Shown: positions 27,553 through 38,929, numbered from the stretch's first letter. The stretch is DNA of 64,000 nucleotides from Dehalococcoidia bacterium (GCA_022828105.1 JAJEJC010000009.1:108580-172579), one strand, 5' to 3'. The notes: a model not told the origin generated them from the sequence alone. Numbers and translations are program-made.

Positions 27553-28163
27553 GGCAGGATGTTCCCTTCGTAATCGACTGCCGCCTTTGAAATGTCGCTG
27601 CTGATTTTGTCGAAGGGAAACCAGCGGAACATCACCTCGCCCACGATCTGGTCCTCGTGGATCGGCCCGAAGGCGTGCGAGTCCTGGCTGCTGTTGCGGT
27701 TGTCGCCGAGCACGAAGTAATGCTCCGGCGGAATCACCGCCGGCCCCCACTGGTAGCCGGGCGGCTCGACGATGTAGTCGTGTTCGTTCAGTTCAACTCC
27801 GTTGACGAAGACTCGGCCGGCTCTCACTTCGACCGTGTCGCCGGGCAGACCGATCACCCGCTTTACGAAGTCATGGGCGCTCTGGTACGGCGGGCGAAAA
27901 ATGATCACCGACCCGCGATGCGGCCCCGACAGGAGGAAGTCGCCGTTGCTGCGGCCGGGAATCAACGCATCGAACGGCCCGAGGTCGACTTCCCAGTATC
28001 CGATCTTGTTGACCAGGACGAGCTCCGAGCTGGCCAGGGTGGGCTGCATGGAGCGTCCCTCGACCTGGAAGTTCTGCACTGCCTCGCGGGCCAGCAGGAA
28101 CACAATCAGACCGAGGATTGCGGTCTCGATGACCTCCCGCAGGGCTCCGTGTTGCAGGCTCAT
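27549..28163 (-). CDS. lepB: Signal peptidase I
   Basis: VEGRSMQPTL (Ser), GSVIIFRPP...DFVKRVIGLPGDTVEV (Lys), YFVLGDNRNSSQDSHAFGPI; ATG at 28163, overlaps pyrE start by 4 nt. Confidence 0.95.
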   Translation of the reverse strand: MSLQHGALREVIETAILGLIVFLLAREAVQNFQVEGRSMQPTLASSELVLVNKIGYWEVDLGPFDALIPGRSNGDFLLSGPHRGSVIIFRPPYQSAHDFVKRVIGLPGDTVEVRAGRVFVNGVELNEHDYIVEPPGYQWGPAVIPPEHYFVLGDNRNSSQDSHAFGPIHEDQIVGEVMFRWFPFDKISSDISKAAVDYEGNILP

Positions 28164-28244
28164 ACGTGCGAGCTTAACCCGCCTTACCATGAACGTGAGG
28201 ACGCAGATTCGCGGTATCGAGCGAGCGTTAACGGAGTCCCGGCC

Positions 28245-29189
28245 ATGCGAGCGATTCGGCTCTCCAGCGACGGTCCGATCATCCGTCCCGACATGGATGC
28301 ACGGATGGGCGCCAACATCAACGGTCCTTCGCTGATCCGCGCGCCCGAGTGGTTGCCCTCGCGGCTGGGCGAGTTCTATCTCTACTTCGCCGATCACAAA
28401 GGCACGTACATCCGGCTGGCCTACGCCGATCACTTGCTCGGCCCCTGGCGCATGTATGAGCCGGGCGCGCTGCGCCTCGATCAGACGCCGTTCCCCAAGT
28501 CGGTCGAGGAGTTCGCCCCCAAGCTTGAGCAGGCCCTGCAGCAGGGTTGGGTCTATCCCCATGTCGCCTCGCCCGAGGCGGTGGTCGATCACGAGGCGCG
28601 GCAGATCCGGCTCTACTTCCACGGGCAGTTGCGCGAGGGCGCGCAGGTCTCACGGGTGGCGACATCGAGCGACGGGATCGGCTTTGAGGCGCGCGACGAG
28701 GTGCTGTCGACCAGCTATCTGCGCATGATCCGACTCGACGATGTCGCCGAGCCGGGTTGGTACGGCATGTCGATGCCGGGCATCCTTTATCGCTCCGAGA
28801 GCGGACTGTGCGGCTTCGAGCGCGGACCGCAGTTGTTTCCCGACACCATGCGCCACTGCGCGCTCCTGCGTCGCGGCGCAACTCTGCATGTGATCTGGAC
28901 CAATGTCGGCGACGCGCCCGAGCGCATCTACGTCTCGGCGATCGCGCTCGACGGAGACTGGCGTTCGTGGACGGCGGGCGAGCGACGGGAGTTGCTGCGG
29001 CCGGTCTACGACTGGGAAGGCTCGGACCTGCCGATCGCGCCGAGCGTGCGCGGTTTCGCGCCGCAACCCGTCCACGAACTGCGCGATCCTGCCGTGTTCG
29101 AGGACGGCGACGACGCATACTTGTTGTACACCGTGCAGGGCGAGCGCGGCATCGCGATTGCCCAACTGGACCGGTTCGACGAACCCTGA
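28245..29189 (+). CDS. Glycoside hydrolase family 43-like beta-propeller protein (glycosidase-fold, unassigned)
   Basis: NGPSLIRAPEWLPSRLGEFYLYFADHKGTYIRLAYADHLLGPW..., RDPAVFEDGDDAYLLYTVQGERGIAIAQL blade repeats. Confidence 0.75.
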   Translation: MRAIRLSSDGPIIRPDMDARMGANINGPSLIRAPEWLPSRLGEFYLYFADHKGTYIRLAYADHLLGPWRMYEPGALRLDQTPFPKSVEEFAPKLEQALQQGWVYPHVASPEAVVDHEARQIRLYFHGQLREGAQVSRVATSSDGIGFEARDEVLSTSYLRMIRLDDVAEPGWYGMSMPGILYRSESGLCGFERGPQLFPDTMRHCALLRRGATLHVIWTNVGDAPERIYVSAIALDGDWRSWTAGERRELLRPVYDWEGSDLPIAPSVRGFAPQPVHELRDPAVFEDGDDAYLLYTVQGERGIAIAQLDRFDEP

Positions 29190-29208
29190 ACGAGCTCGCC
29201 GCATCAAC

Positions 29209-29877
29209 GTGACCCGACCGTACTATCCAGTGTTCTTCAATCTGCGCGGCCGGCCCGTGCTCGTGATCGGCGGCGGTCGCACGGCGCTGGAGAAGGTCCA
29301 GGGACTGCTGGCGGCCGAGGCGGAGGTCACTGTAGTCGCGCCGGCGTTGGAGCAAACGCTGCGCGCAATGAGCGACGAAGGACGGATCCACTACGTCGAG
29401 CGGGAGTACCAGCTCGGAGACATGCGCGACATGACCGTCGTGATGGCGGCCCGCGATGATTCCTCGGGCAACGAGGCGCTGCTGGAAGACGCGCGGGCGC
29501 TGGGCATCCCGCTCAATGCGGCCGATGATCCGGAACACTGCGACTTCATCCTGCCTGCCGTCGTTCGCCGACCGCCGCTGACGCTGGCGATCTCGACCGG
29601 CGGCGGCAGTCCGGCGGTCGCACGGCGCTTACGCGAGGAGCTGAGCGAATATCTCGACGACGAGACCGCCGCTATGACCGATCTCGTCGCAGAAGTGCGG
29701 GCCGAGCTGCGCCGCATCAACGCATTTCGCGCGATCCCGAGTGAGGACTGGCAATCGGCGATGGACGCCCGAGTTCGCGCGTTGCTCGCCCAGCGCCGTC
29801 GGGGCCAGGCCAAGGCGCTGTTGCTGACACGACTCGGCGCACCCATCCGCGCCACAGATCCGGCGCAGGCGTCATGA
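29209..29877 (+). CDS. Precorrin-2 dehydrogenase/sirohydrochlorin ferrochelatase-like (siroheme synthase N-domain)
   Basis: YYPVFFNLRGRPVLVIGGGRTALEKVQGLL, NAADDPEHCDFILPAVVRRPPLTLAISTGGGSPAVARRLREEL; GTG start at 29209. Confidence 0.92.
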   Translation: MTRPYYPVFFNLRGRPVLVIGGGRTALEKVQGLLAAEAEVTVVAPALEQTLRAMSDEGRIHYVEREYQLGDMRDMTVVMAARDDSSGNEALLEDARALGIPLNAADDPEHCDFILPAVVRRPPLTLAISTGGGSPAVARRLREELSEYLDDETAAMTDLVAEVRAELRRINAFRAIPSEDWQSAMDARVRALLAQRRRGQAKALLLTRLGAPIRATDPAQAS

Positions 29878-30770
29878 GCCGGAAGCTGCGGCTTGGCGGT
29901 CGCGGCAGCGCGCTCTCGATGATCCAGGCGGCGCTTGCGACCGAGGCGCTGGCGGCGCTGGAGATCGAGGTCGAGTTCGTGCCGATCCGCACCCTGGGTG
30001 ACAGTGACGGGACTTCGAGTCTGCGCGTGATCGGCGGTCAGGGAGTGTTCGTGCGGGCGGTCGAACAGGCACTGATTGAGGGGGATATCGATCTGGCGGT
30101 GCACTCGGCCAAGGATGTCCCGCCGGTGATCGCAGAGGGCACGGCGCTGGCGGCCTATCTGCCCCGCGCCGATGTGCGCGACGCGCTGGTCAGCAGAGAC
30201 GGTCTGACGCTCGCCGAGCTGCCTGCCGATACGCGGGTGGGCACCGGATCGCGGCGTCGGGCGGCGCAAGCGCTGCACCTGAATCCCGAATTGGAGATCG
30301 CCGACATCCGAGGGAATGTCGATACGCGGATTGCGAAGATGCAGCGGGGAGAGTACGACGCCGTGATTGTTGCCGCCGCCGCATTGCAGCGCCTGGGACG
30401 GGCAGCGTCGGAGCTGTTGCCGATCGACCTGATGATGCCGTCGCCCGGACAAGGAGCGCTCGTCCTGCAGTCACGAGTGGAGGATGAAGAGGAGATCAAC
30501 CGCGCCGACCACCGACCGACGTCACTGGCGGTGACTGCCGAGCGGGCGATGCTGCGCGCGTTGGGCGCAGGCTGTTCACTACCGCTCGCTGCGCTGGGCG
30601 GCGTGCGCGGCGGCGAGGTCGTGCTCGCCGGCCGCTTGCTGAGCATGGGCGGTCAGCGGAGGATCGAGTTGCAACGCGCCGGCCCGGACCCGGAGGCCGT
30701 CGGTCGGGAAGTCGGCGAAACGCTGCTCGAGCGCGGCGGCGCGGCGCTCATGCAACGGGAAGACCCGTAG
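29874..30770 (+). CDS. hemC: Hydroxymethylbilane synthase (porphobilinogen deaminase)
   Basis: LRLGGRGSALSMIQA, DLAVHSAKDVPP, RVGTGSRRRAAQ, GALGAGCSLPLAALG-type cofactor Cys region. Confidence 0.95.
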   Translation: MSRKLRLGGRGSALSMIQAALATEALAALEIEVEFVPIRTLGDSDGTSSLRVIGGQGVFVRAVEQALIEGDIDLAVHSAKDVPPVIAEGTALAAYLPRADVRDALVSRDGLTLAELPADTRVGTGSRRRAAQALHLNPELEIADIRGNVDTRIAKMQRGEYDAVIVAAAALQRLGRAASELLPIDLMMPSPGQGALVLQSRVEDEEEINRADHRPTSLAVTAERAMLRALGAGCSLPLAALGGVRGGEVVLAGRLLSMGGQRRIELQRAGPDPEAVGREVGETLLERGGAALMQREDP

Positions 30771-30772
30771 AC

Positions 30773-32305
30773 GTGGCAACGAATGAGCCGCGCACGGTGT
30801 TTATCGTCGGCGCCGGACCCGGCGATCCACGACTGATCACGGTGGCCGGCGTCGAGGCGTTGCAGACGGCCGATGTCGTGCTGCACGATCGGCTCGTCTC
30901 GCCGGCGCTGCTCAAGCTGGCCGAACAAGCTGAGTTGATCGACGTCGGCAAGACGCCGGGCGGCCCATCGATGCCGCAAGAGCGGATCAACTCCCTGATG
31001 ATCGAGCTGTCGCTCAACGGCCGCCGGGTGATTCGGCTCAAGGGCGGCGATCCGTTCGTCTTTGGCCGCGGCGGCGAGGAAGCATCGGCCCTCGCGGAAG
31101 CCGGCATCCCGATGCAAATCGTGCCCGGCGTGTCGAGCGCATTCGCCGCTGCCGCATCGGTGGGCATCGCCGTTACGGATCGCCGTGCTGCCTCGGTGGT
31201 CACGGTGGTCACCGGCTCCGAGGGTGACGGCGACGCGCCGCCGATCGACTGGAGTGCGGTCGCCACCGTCGGTGGGACCATCGTCGTGATGATGGGCTGG
31301 CGCGGCTTCGACGAGATCGTCGAGCGGCTGACCGAGGCGGGGTTGTCCCCAGACACGTCGGCCGCGGCAATCGAACGGGCCTGGACCGGCTCGCAGCGGG
31401 CCGTCTTCGCGCCGCTTGGCGCATTGCGCGAGCAAGCCGCGGACATGCAGCCTCCGGTGACGGTCGTGATCGGCGAAGTTGCCGGGCTGGCCTCCCCTGA
31501 AGTGTCCTGGACAATCGTCGGACGCCGCATTCTGGTCACCCGCGCCCGAGCGCAGATGGCGCCGTTGGTGAAACGCCTGCGAGCCTTCAACGCGGAGGTG
31601 ATCGAGCTGCCGACGATTGAGATCGAGCCGGTCGATCAGGTCCTGATCGACGCCGCGCTGAGCCGCCTGGCCGCGGGCGCGTTCGACATCGTCTGTCTGA
31701 CCAGCGTCAACGGCGTGCGTCAACTCTGGGACGCGCTGAGGCGCAACCAACTGGATGCGCGCGTGTTCTCCGACACGCGGATCGCGGCGATCGGATCGGA
31801 GACGGCCCGCGAGCTGGAGCGGCACGGTATTCGGCCCGACCTGGTCCCCGACACGTTTAGCTCCGCAGCGCTGGCGTCGCTGCTGACGGAACAGGACCTG
31901 CGCGGGCGTCGAATCCTGCTGGCCCGGGCCGCGGGCGGCAACCCGCTGCTCGCCGACCGACTCAGCAGCGCGGGTGCGGTGGTTGAAGAGCTCACGCTCT
32001 ACCGCGTCAGCACTCCTCCGGCCGACGCCGAGGCGCTGCGCGAACTCGAGCGCGGCGTCGATGTGGTCACCTTGACATCGCCGTCGACCGCGGCGGGCCT
32101 GGCCAGCATGGCTCTCGGTCGAGTCGACCTAGACTCACTGCATGCGGTCTGTATCGGTCCGGTGACCGCCGAGGCAGCCGGCAGGCTGGGTTTCCAGGTC
32201 GTCGGCATCGCGCGGCGTTACACGATTGCAGGCCTGGCCGAGGCAGTCGGACGATACCTGTCCAGTCTGCCGCCGGCGGCAGAGGAAAGCGCAGATAGCC
32301 AGTGA
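30773..32305 (+). CDS. Uroporphyrinogen-III C-methyltransferase / uroporphyrinogen-III synthase fusion
   Basis: N-half [51 protein letters not shown] (SUMT); C-half [41 protein letters not shown] (HemD). Confidence 0.94.
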   Translation: MATNEPRTVFIVGAGPGDPRLITVAGVEALQTADVVLHDRLVSPALLKLAEQAELIDVGKTPGGPSMPQERINSLMIELSLNGRRVIRLKGGDPFVFGRGGEEASALAEAGIPMQIVPGVSSAFAAAASVGIAVTDRRAASVVTVVTGSEGDGDAPPIDWSAVATVGGTIVVMMGWRGFDEIVERLTEAGLSPDTSAAAIERAWTGSQRAVFAPLGALREQAADMQPPVTVVIGEVAGLASPEVSWTIVGRRILVTRARAQMAPLVKRLRAFNAEVIELPTIEIEPVDQVLIDAALSRLAAGAFDIVCLTSVNGVRQLWDALRRNQLDARVFSDTRIAAIGSETARELERHGIRPDLVPDTFSSAALASLLTEQDLRGRRILLARAAGGNPLLADRLSSAGAVVEELTLYRVSTPPADAEALRELERGVDVVTLTSPSTAAGLASMALGRVDLDSLHAVCIGPVTAEAAGRLGFQVVGIARRYTIAGLAEAVGRYLSSLPPAAEESADSQ

Positions 32306-33324
32306 CCACTCCTCCGGCGCAAGACGCGCTCGATTCCCAGATTGCCAGTGCGCATCGCATGCGCCGGTTGCGTCGGACCGAGGGTCTGCGCCGCATGGTC
32401 CGCGAGACTCGACTCTCGCCTTCCCAATTCATCTACCCCGTATTCGTCACCGTCGGCAGCGACGTTCGCCAACCGATCCCCTCAATGCCCGGACAGTCCC
32501 GCCTGTCGGTCGATCAGCTTGCCCAGGAAGCGGCGGAGCTGCGCTCGCTTGACATCCCGGCGGTCCTGCTCTTTGGTCTGCCGGAGGCAAAGGACGCCGT
32601 CGGTTCGGGCGCCTGGCAGGCTGACGGCATCGTGCAGCGGGCCGTGGCGGCGCTCAAGGAAGCGCAACCGGAACTGGTCGTGATCACCGACGTCTGCCTC
32701 TGCGAGTACACCGACCACGGCCACTGCGGGGTACTCGACGACAACGGATCCGTACGCAACGACGCCTCGGTCGAGCTGCTCGCTCGGACCGCGGTGTCGC
32801 AGGCGGAGGCCGGCGCGGACATCATCGCGCCGTCGGACATGATGGACGGCCGGATCGGAGCGGTCCGCCGGGCGCTGGATCAGAGCGGGTTCGTGGATCG
32901 GACGTTGATGGCCTATTCCGCCAAGTTTGCCTCGGGCTTTTACGGACCGTTCCGCGACGCGGCCGACTCGGCCCCGCAGTTCGGTGATCGGCGCGGCTAC
33001 CAGATGGATCCGCCGAACGGGCGCGAGGCGATGCGCGCAATCGAGCGCGATCTCGCCGAGGGCGCCGACATGGTGATGGTCAAGCCGGCGCTGGCCTATC
33101 TCGATCTCATTCGCGAGGCGCGGCAGCGGTTCGACGCGCCGCTTGCCGCCTACAACGTGAGCGGCGAGTATGCGATGCTCAAAGCCGCCGCCGCCAACGG
33201 CTGGATTGACGAGGAACGGGTCGTCCTGGAAACTCTGACCGGGATCAAACGGGCCGGCGCCGACGTCATCCTGACCTACCACGCCAAGGAGGCCGCGCGC
33301 TGGCTCGCGCGGAGCAACGGCTGA
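32302..33324 (+). CDS. hemB: Delta-aminolevulinic acid dehydratase (porphobilinogen synthase)
   Basis: [16 protein letters not shown] (metal-binding Cys), [52 protein letters not shown]. Confidence 0.96.
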   Translation: MTTPPAQDALDSQIASAHRMRRLRRTEGLRRMVRETRLSPSQFIYPVFVTVGSDVRQPIPSMPGQSRLSVDQLAQEAAELRSLDIPAVLLFGLPEAKDAVGSGAWQADGIVQRAVAALKEAQPELVVITDVCLCEYTDHGHCGVLDDNGSVRNDASVELLARTAVSQAEAGADIIAPSDMMDGRIGAVRRALDQSGFVDRTLMAYSAKFASGFYGPFRDAADSAPQFGDRRGYQMDPPNGREAMRAIERDLAEGADMVMVKPALAYLDLIREARQRFDAPLAAYNVSGEYAMLKAAAANGWIDEERVVLETLTGIKRAGADVILTYHAKEAARWLARSNG

Positions 33325-33385
33325 GCGCGCCACAAGCTGCGGGAATCACCACGCTCGCACGCTTGACGGTGCCTGAGGACTGCGC

Positions 33386-34192
33386 ATGAGCGACACTACA
33401 CCGGAAACCACGCCGCCGCCGGCAACGATCGGCCCGAAAGAGGCGGTTGGCAGCGTTCGAGCTGTTGCGTTTGATTGCTACGGCACGCTGCTCAAGCTGG
33501 AAGAGCGGGAGTTTGCCGCGTTGATCCAGGAGATGCTGCACGAACACGGTGTCCACCATGCGAGCGGCGAGGATGTCTGGGAGGCCTGGCTGGAAGCTTC
33601 GCGGGAGATGGCGAAGCGCGAAGGACGCAACTCCGAGCGTCCGCTCGACGGACCGGAGCCAATCTTCCGTCCGTTCTCAGAGACCTGGCCGGTGTTCTTT
33701 GGCGAAGCGTTCAGGCATCACTCGGTCGAGACGATTCCCCCGATGACCGCATTCCAGCATCTCTGGGATGTACTCTCGGCGGCCCCCGCTTATCCCGAGG
33801 TCGCGCCGGTATTCGCCGAACTGCAGGCACGCGGCTACCGGATCGCGATCGGCAGCAACGCCGACGACGATCACCTGGAACACGCGCTCGAGCTGGCCGG
33901 GATCGAGGTCGAGGTGGTGTTGTCGTCCGAAGAGGCGCAATCCTACAAGCCGCGTCGACCGTTCTTCGAGCAGCTCTGCGCTCGGCTCGACCTTGACCCG
34001 TGCGAGGTGCTCTACGTGGGCGATAGCCCCTGGGCCGACGTCACCGGGGCAAACCACGCCGGTCTGCCCGTCTACTGGGTCTCGCGCTATCCCGATCCGG
34101 AGCGCGAGAAGATGATGCGATCCAGTCCCACCTGGAGCGGTCCCGACCTGACCGGCATCCTCGACGCTCTGCCGGCGCGCGCGCCCGTCTGA
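33386..34192 (+). CDS. HAD-superfamily hydrolase
   Basis: VAFDCYGTLLKLEE, RIAIGSNADDDHLE, SYKPRRPFFEQ, VLYVGDSPWADVTGANHAGLPVYWVSR. Confidence 0.92.
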   Translation: MSDTTPETTPPPATIGPKEAVGSVRAVAFDCYGTLLKLEEREFAALIQEMLHEHGVHHASGEDVWEAWLEASREMAKREGRNSERPLDGPEPIFRPFSETWPVFFGEAFRHHSVETIPPMTAFQHLWDVLSAAPAYPEVAPVFAELQARGYRIAIGSNADDDHLEHALELAGIEVEVVLSSEEAQSYKPRRPFFEQLCARLDLDPCEVLYVGDSPWADVTGANHAGLPVYWVSRYPDPEREKMMRSSPTWSGPDLTGILDALPARAPV

Positions 34193-34331
34193 CTCCGTTG
34201 TCCACCAACTGTCCACCAGGTGACCGTGTGGCACGGAAGGCGTCGCGACATCAGATACAATGAGTCATATCGATAAGCCAAGTGATCAATACTTGGAGTA
34301 CGGCTCACAACGTCCGATCAGGAGCGGTGCG

Positions 34332-35480
34332 ATGCGAATCCAGACTTCTCAGGCGGCCCTGCAGCACGGGCTCGGCGTGGTCGCGCGGGCAGTGGCCGCC
34401 CGCCATTCACTCGACCAGTTGCGCCATGTCCATCTCGAGGCGGACGACGACGGCGTGCGGCTCACGGCGACGGACACCGAGATCGCCATGATCTGCTCGA
34501 TCGACGCGGTCGTCTCCGAGCCCGGCGCAATCACCATTCCGCACCGGTTCATCAACGACTTGGTCTCGGCGCTGTCATCTTCGGAGATTACGATTGACGT
34601 TGCCGACAACTCGCTCGTCGCTCAGATCCGCGCCTCGGACGCAAACGAGTCGTCGATCAACGGCATGTCGCCGACGACGTACCCCAACATTCCCGGAATC
34701 GGCGATGGCGACTGGATCAAGATTGTCGCGCGCGACCTGCGCGACGCATTGCGCCATGTCGTCTTTGCGGCCGCCACCGACGACGGCCGGCCGGTGCTGA
34801 CCGGAGTCCACTTTCGCTTTGACGGCGACAAGATGACCCTGGCCGCCGCCGACGGATTCCGCCTGGCGGTCTACGACATGAACGTTGCGACGGAGTTGAG
34901 CGAACGGCTGGAGATCACCGTGCCGGCGCGCGCATTGACCGAGCTCGAGCGCCTGCTGACCGACGATGACGCCGCCGTCGAGATGTACATCCACGCTGAT
35001 CGGACCTACGTACGCTTTCACGTTCGCGCCGTGCAGATGACCGCCCAGTTGATCCAGGGCAACTACCCGAGCTACGACCAGCTCATTCCCTCCGAGTACC
35101 AGACCCGCGCGATCCTGCCCGGTTCGGTGTTGCAGGGTGGCGTGCGATCGGCCGCCGTGTTCGCCCGCGAGTCGAGCGGCATCATTCGCCTGATCTTCAG
35201 TGGTGAGTCCGACGACCAGAGCATCACCTTGACCGCCCGCGCCGAGGAGCTGGGCAATCACCGCGGTCGCGTCGACGCGGCGATCGAGGGCGAAAACTCA
35301 CGGATCGCCTACAACGTCCGTTACCTGCAGGACGTACTCCAGGTCGCGAGCGGCCCGGCGGTCAGCGAAATAGCGATGGAGACCAGCGGCCCCAGCAATC
35401 CGGGCGTCTTCCGCGTCGTGGGCCGCGACAACTACGTGCACGTCCTGATGCCGATGTTCGTTCAGTGGGAGGACGCATAG
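34332..35480 (+). CDS. dnaN: DNA polymerase III beta subunit (sliding clamp)
   Basis: Three clamp-domain repeats; LRDALRHVVFAAATDDGRPVLTGVHFRFDGDKMTLAAADGFRLAV, NYPSYDQLIPSEYQT, NVRYLQDVLQVASGPAVSEIAME, VLMPMFVQ; ATG at 34332. Confidence 0.94.
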   Translation: MRIQTSQAALQHGLGVVARAVAARHSLDQLRHVHLEADDDGVRLTATDTEIAMICSIDAVVSEPGAITIPHRFINDLVSALSSSEITIDVADNSLVAQIRASDANESSINGMSPTTYPNIPGIGDGDWIKIVARDLRDALRHVVFAAATDDGRPVLTGVHFRFDGDKMTLAAADGFRLAVYDMNVATELSERLEITVPARALTELERLLTDDDAAVEMYIHADRTYVRFHVRAVQMTAQLIQGNYPSYDQLIPSEYQTRAILPGSVLQGGVRSAAVFARESSGIIRLIFSGESDDQSITLTARAEELGNHRGRVDAAIEGENSRIAYNVRYLQDVLQVASGPAVSEIAMETSGPSNPGVFRVVGRDNYVHVLMPMFVQWEDA

Positions 35481-35502
35481 GGCGCAGGATCTGGCCGCCG
35501 CC

Positions 35503-35763
35503 ATGGCCGACTGGCAGATCAAGGCCGTCTCGCGCGATCCGGCCGGGAACATCCTCGCCTACTGCGGCGATGAGCCGTTCGAGTGGAGGCTCTGGGTGCA
35601 CGACCTGGTTGACGACATTGAGGGCGGCAGGCACAGCTACTACGTCAGCGGGCCGGCCGGCGCCAGAATCGACGTGGTCGTCGCCGTGACCGGTGAGGGT
35701 AAGATCATCCGCACCGACCCAGACGCGGGCTGTGATCTCGTCACGCAGTTGCCCCGCTGCTAA
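35503..35763 (+). CDS. DUF3892-like small protein
   Basis: 86 aa; WQIKAVSRDPAGNI..., DDIEGGRHSYYVSG, KIIRTDPDAG pattern. Confidence 0.55.
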   Translation: MADWQIKAVSRDPAGNILAYCGDEPFEWRLWVHDLVDDIEGGRHSYYVSGPAGARIDVVVAVTGEGKIIRTDPDAGCDLVTQLPRC

Positions 35764-35789
35764 CAGCCCCGCCGAGACAGGCGTGTTGC

Positions 35790-38700
35790 ATGTCTCTCCA
35801 GGTCTCCGCACATGCCTACGGCGCGGACGCCGAACGTGCCCTTGAGCAAGCCGTCGCACGCGCCAAGCGCTCGGCCGGCGGCGATCCGCTCGCGCCGGTC
35901 ACCATCGTCGCGCCCTCGTTTCAGGCCGGCTTGCACGTGCGGCAGGTGCTCGGGCGTCGCGCTCGAGGCATCGTCAACGTCCAGATCAAGCCGCTGATCG
36001 CGCTGCTGGAGCTGATCGGCGCGGGGTCGCTGGCCAATGACGAACGCCGGCCGCTGCCTGAGGCCTACCGCAGTGAAGTCATCCGCGCCGTGGCCGAAGC
36101 CGGACCGCGACAGTTCGGCGACCTGCCGATCGAGGGCTCGATCCTGCGCACCCTGGAACAGGCCTTTCGAGAGTTCGACGAATGCGAGGAGGGACAGCTC
36201 AGCGCCATCAGTGCTGCCGAAGGGATGCCGCGGTATCTGATCGGCCGCTACCGGGAGTATCTCTCGCGGACGAAGCAGTTCTACACCACGCGCGACCTCG
36301 CGCTCTCAGCGTCGAAGGCGCTGGATACCGGCACTGCCGTCCTGCGAGACATCGGGTCGGTGATCGTCTACCTGCCCGTCGACTGGACCTCGGCGCAGAT
36401 GCATTTCCTGGACAGCCTCGCCGCGAGGCAGGACGTTGCAGTCATCCTCGGACTGAGCGGCGACGCCGAGACCGTCGACCGGCAGGTCCTGGAGCGCTGG
36501 GGTCTCGACTTCGACGCGCACGCCGGCACGGAGCCGCCCTACGCGCAGCGGGTCGTGCAATCGCCGGATGCCGAGGAAGAAGTCCGCTCGGCGATCCGCG
36601 GTATCGCGGAGTCCATGCTCTCCGAGCGCCCGATCCCGCTGCACCGAACCGCGATCCTGTTTCGCGAGGCCGAGCCGTACGCGCGCATCTGCGCCGAGCA
36701 GCTCGATGCCGCGGCGATCCCCTGGAATGGTCCCAACGCCCAGACACTGGGTCAGAGCATCGCGGGTCGCGTGCTCGGTGGGCTGCTCAACCTGCTGGAG
36801 TCGCCGTCGCCGGACTGGCAGGCGGACATCGCGCCATGGCTGTCTGCGGGACCGATCCTTGACCAGCACGGCGAGCTCGCACCGACATCGCGTTGGAACC
36901 AGTTGTCCCGCAGCGCGAACCTGCGCCGCACCCCGTCCCAGTGGCTGGACCGGCTCACGAAGTACCGGGCAGCGCGACTTGAGGACGTGCGCCGACTTGA
37001 CCGTTCGAGCGATGAGGAACATCCCGGCCATCGGTCGTGGATTCAGGAAGAGCTTCGTCAGATCGATGCCTGCCACGCGTTTGCGCGCCAGTTCGTGGAG
37101 CTAATCGAGGACTTGCCGCCAGAAGACTCGTGGTCCAACTACGGCGGCGCGTTGCGGGCCGCGTTCCTGCGCCTGCTCGGCGACCGATCGATGTTTGCGA
37201 GGGCCGGCGCGGCAGGCGAGGATGACCTGGAACTCGCCCGCTGGGACGACGTCATCGCCTTGCTCAATTCGCTGGAAGCGCTGGACGAACTGGGCCGGAC
37301 GACCCCGGCGCGAGTCGCCGCCGTGCTGCGCACCGGTCTCGAACGACCGGGCGGCCACCACGGGCGGCACGGCGAAGGCGTCTACGTCGGCGAGCTGCGA
37401 AGCGCATTGGGAATGGGTTGGGATGTCATCTACGTGGTCGGCGCGGCCGAGCGCTCGCTGCCGATGATCCGCAGCGAGGATCCATTGCTCTCGGACGAGC
37501 TGCGCGAACGCGCCGCACTGCTGGTGAGCCGCGATCGCCTGCGCCGCGAGCGGACCGCCTTCCTGGCCGCGCTGCGCGCGGCTGAGCGGCGCGTCATCAG
37601 TTATCCGCGAGCAGACGTACGCAATCAGCGGGCCCGGTTGCCTAGCCGCTGGCTGCTCGAGTCGGCAACGCGGCTCAACGGTGGTCGGCGTGTGTACGCC
37701 TCATCGATCGGCGAAGCCGCTGCGGACGTGGTCGCCGCTACTCCCTCGTTCGAGCGTGCGGTGGTCGCCGCGGCATCCGCTGCAGACTGCCAGGAATATG
37801 ACCTGCGCAGCATCTACACGGCTCCAAGACCGGCAGCGCACTATCTCGCGTCCGCTTCGCCGGCGCTGGGTCGAGGACTGGAACGGCAAATCGCCAGGCG
37901 TTCACCGGCGTTGTCGCGCTGGGACGGCATCATCGACGGAGGCGCGGCCGAGGCGGCGTCGAGTCCGCACTCAGCCGGGGCGCTGCAAGACTGGGCGACC
38001 TGTCCACATCGGTACTTCCTGGGTCGGGTACTGCGCCTGGAAGAACGCGCCGAGATGCGCGACGACCTGCAGATCACGCCGGTCGACAAGGGGTCGTACG
38101 TACACAGGATCCTCGATCGCTTTTTTCGTGCGTCGGGAGACCATCCGCAACCCGGCGAGCAATGGACGGACGCCGATCGCTCAAGGCTGCAAACGATCGC
38201 GGAGGACGAACTGGGTCGAGCCGAACAACTGGGGTTGACGGGCCGCGCGCTGCTCTGGCGGCGCGACCGGCGAATCATCCTCGACGAACTCGACACGCTG
38301 TTGTCGCTCGATGAAGTCAAACGGGCCGAACGCCACACGCAACAGGTGGCGAGCGAGTTCGCCTTCGGCATGTCGGGCGAGAGCCGCGAAATGCTGGAGC
38401 TTCCCCTCGACGACGGCGGCGTGCTGCAGCTCAGGGGCGTGATTGACCGAGTCGATCGCTCGACGGATGGTCGGCTGCTGCTGGTGATCGACTACAAGAC
38501 CGGGCGTGAGCATCCGAGACAGGGCGAACTGGACGACGATCCGGTCGTGCGCGGTACCGCGCTGCAATTGCCGATCTATGCCCATGCCCTGCGCCAGGTC
38601 TACGGACTCGACGATCACGTCACCATCCAGTCGGCCTACTGGTTCATCAGCGAGCGGGCCAGATTCGCGTTCAACGAGGTGACCTGGGACGGGCCGAAGG

Positions 38701-38927
38701 AGGAACGGGTTCGAGACACGATCAATCTGATTGTGCGCTTCATCCGCGATGGGTTGTTCCCCGCCCGACCGGGCACCGATAACCGATTCTCTCGCGACAA
38801 CAACTGCCGCTTCTGCAGCTTCGATCCGATCTGTCCCGTCGACCGTCGCACCCGCTGGAGACAGATCAAGGACGAGCCGCGCCTGGCCGACTATGTCGCC
38901 CTCAGCAGCATCGAGACGGGCGGCTAG
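35790..38927 (+). CDS. AddB-like helicase-nuclease subunit with C-terminal PD-(D/E)XK nuclease and Fe-S cluster cysteines
   Basis: C-terminal LQDWATCPHRYFLGRVL ... LLLVIDYKTGREHPRQGEL ... NNCRFCSFDPICPVDRR (AddB/RecB nuclease with four Cys); N-terminal UvrD-like remnants without clear Walker A. Confidence 0.87.
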   Translation: MSLQVSAHAYGADAERALEQAVARAKRSAGGDPLAPVTIVAPSFQAGLHVRQVLGRRARGIVNVQIKPLIALLELIGAGSLANDERRPLPEAYRSEVIRAVAEAGPRQFGDLPIEGSILRTLEQAFREFDECEEGQLSAISAAEGMPRYLIGRYREYLSRTKQFYTTRDLALSASKALDTGTAVLRDIGSVIVYLPVDWTSAQMHFLDSLAARQDVAVILGLSGDAETVDRQVLERWGLDFDAHAGTEPPYAQRVVQSPDAEEEVRSAIRGIAESMLSERPIPLHRTAILFREAEPYARICAEQLDAAAIPWNGPNAQTLGQSIAGRVLGGLLNLLESPSPDWQADIAPWLSAGPILDQHGELAPTSRWNQLSRSANLRRTPSQWLDRLTKYRAARLEDVRRLDRSSDEEHPGHRSWIQEELRQIDACHAFARQFVELIEDLPPEDSWSNYGGALRAAFLRLLGDRSMFARAGAAGEDDLELARWDDVIALLNSLEALDELGRTTPARVAAVLRTGLERPGGHHGRHGEGVYVGELRSALGMGWDVIYVVGAAERSLPMIRSEDPLLSDELRERAALLVSRDRLRRERTAFLAALRAAERRVISYPRADVRNQRARLPSRWLLESATRLNGGRRVYASSIGEAAADVVAATPSFERAVVAAASAADCQEYDLRSIYTAPRPAAHYLASASPALGRGLERQIARRSPALSRWDGIIDGGAAEAASSPHSAGALQDWATCPHRYFLGRVLRLEERAEMRDDLQITPVDKGSYVHRILDRFFRASGDHPQPGEQWTDADRSRLQTIAEDELGRAEQLGLTGRALLWRRDRRIILDELDTLLSLDEVKRAERHTQQVASEFAFGMSGESREMLELPLDDGGVLQLRGVIDRVDRSTDGRLLLVIDYKTGREHPRQGELDDDPVVRGTALQLPIYAHALRQVYGLDDHVTIQSAYWFISERARFAFNEVTWDGPKEERVRDTINLIVRFIRDGLFPARPGTDNRFSRDNNCRFCSFDPICPVDRRTRWRQIKDEPRLADYVALSSIETGG

Positions 38928-38929
38928 CC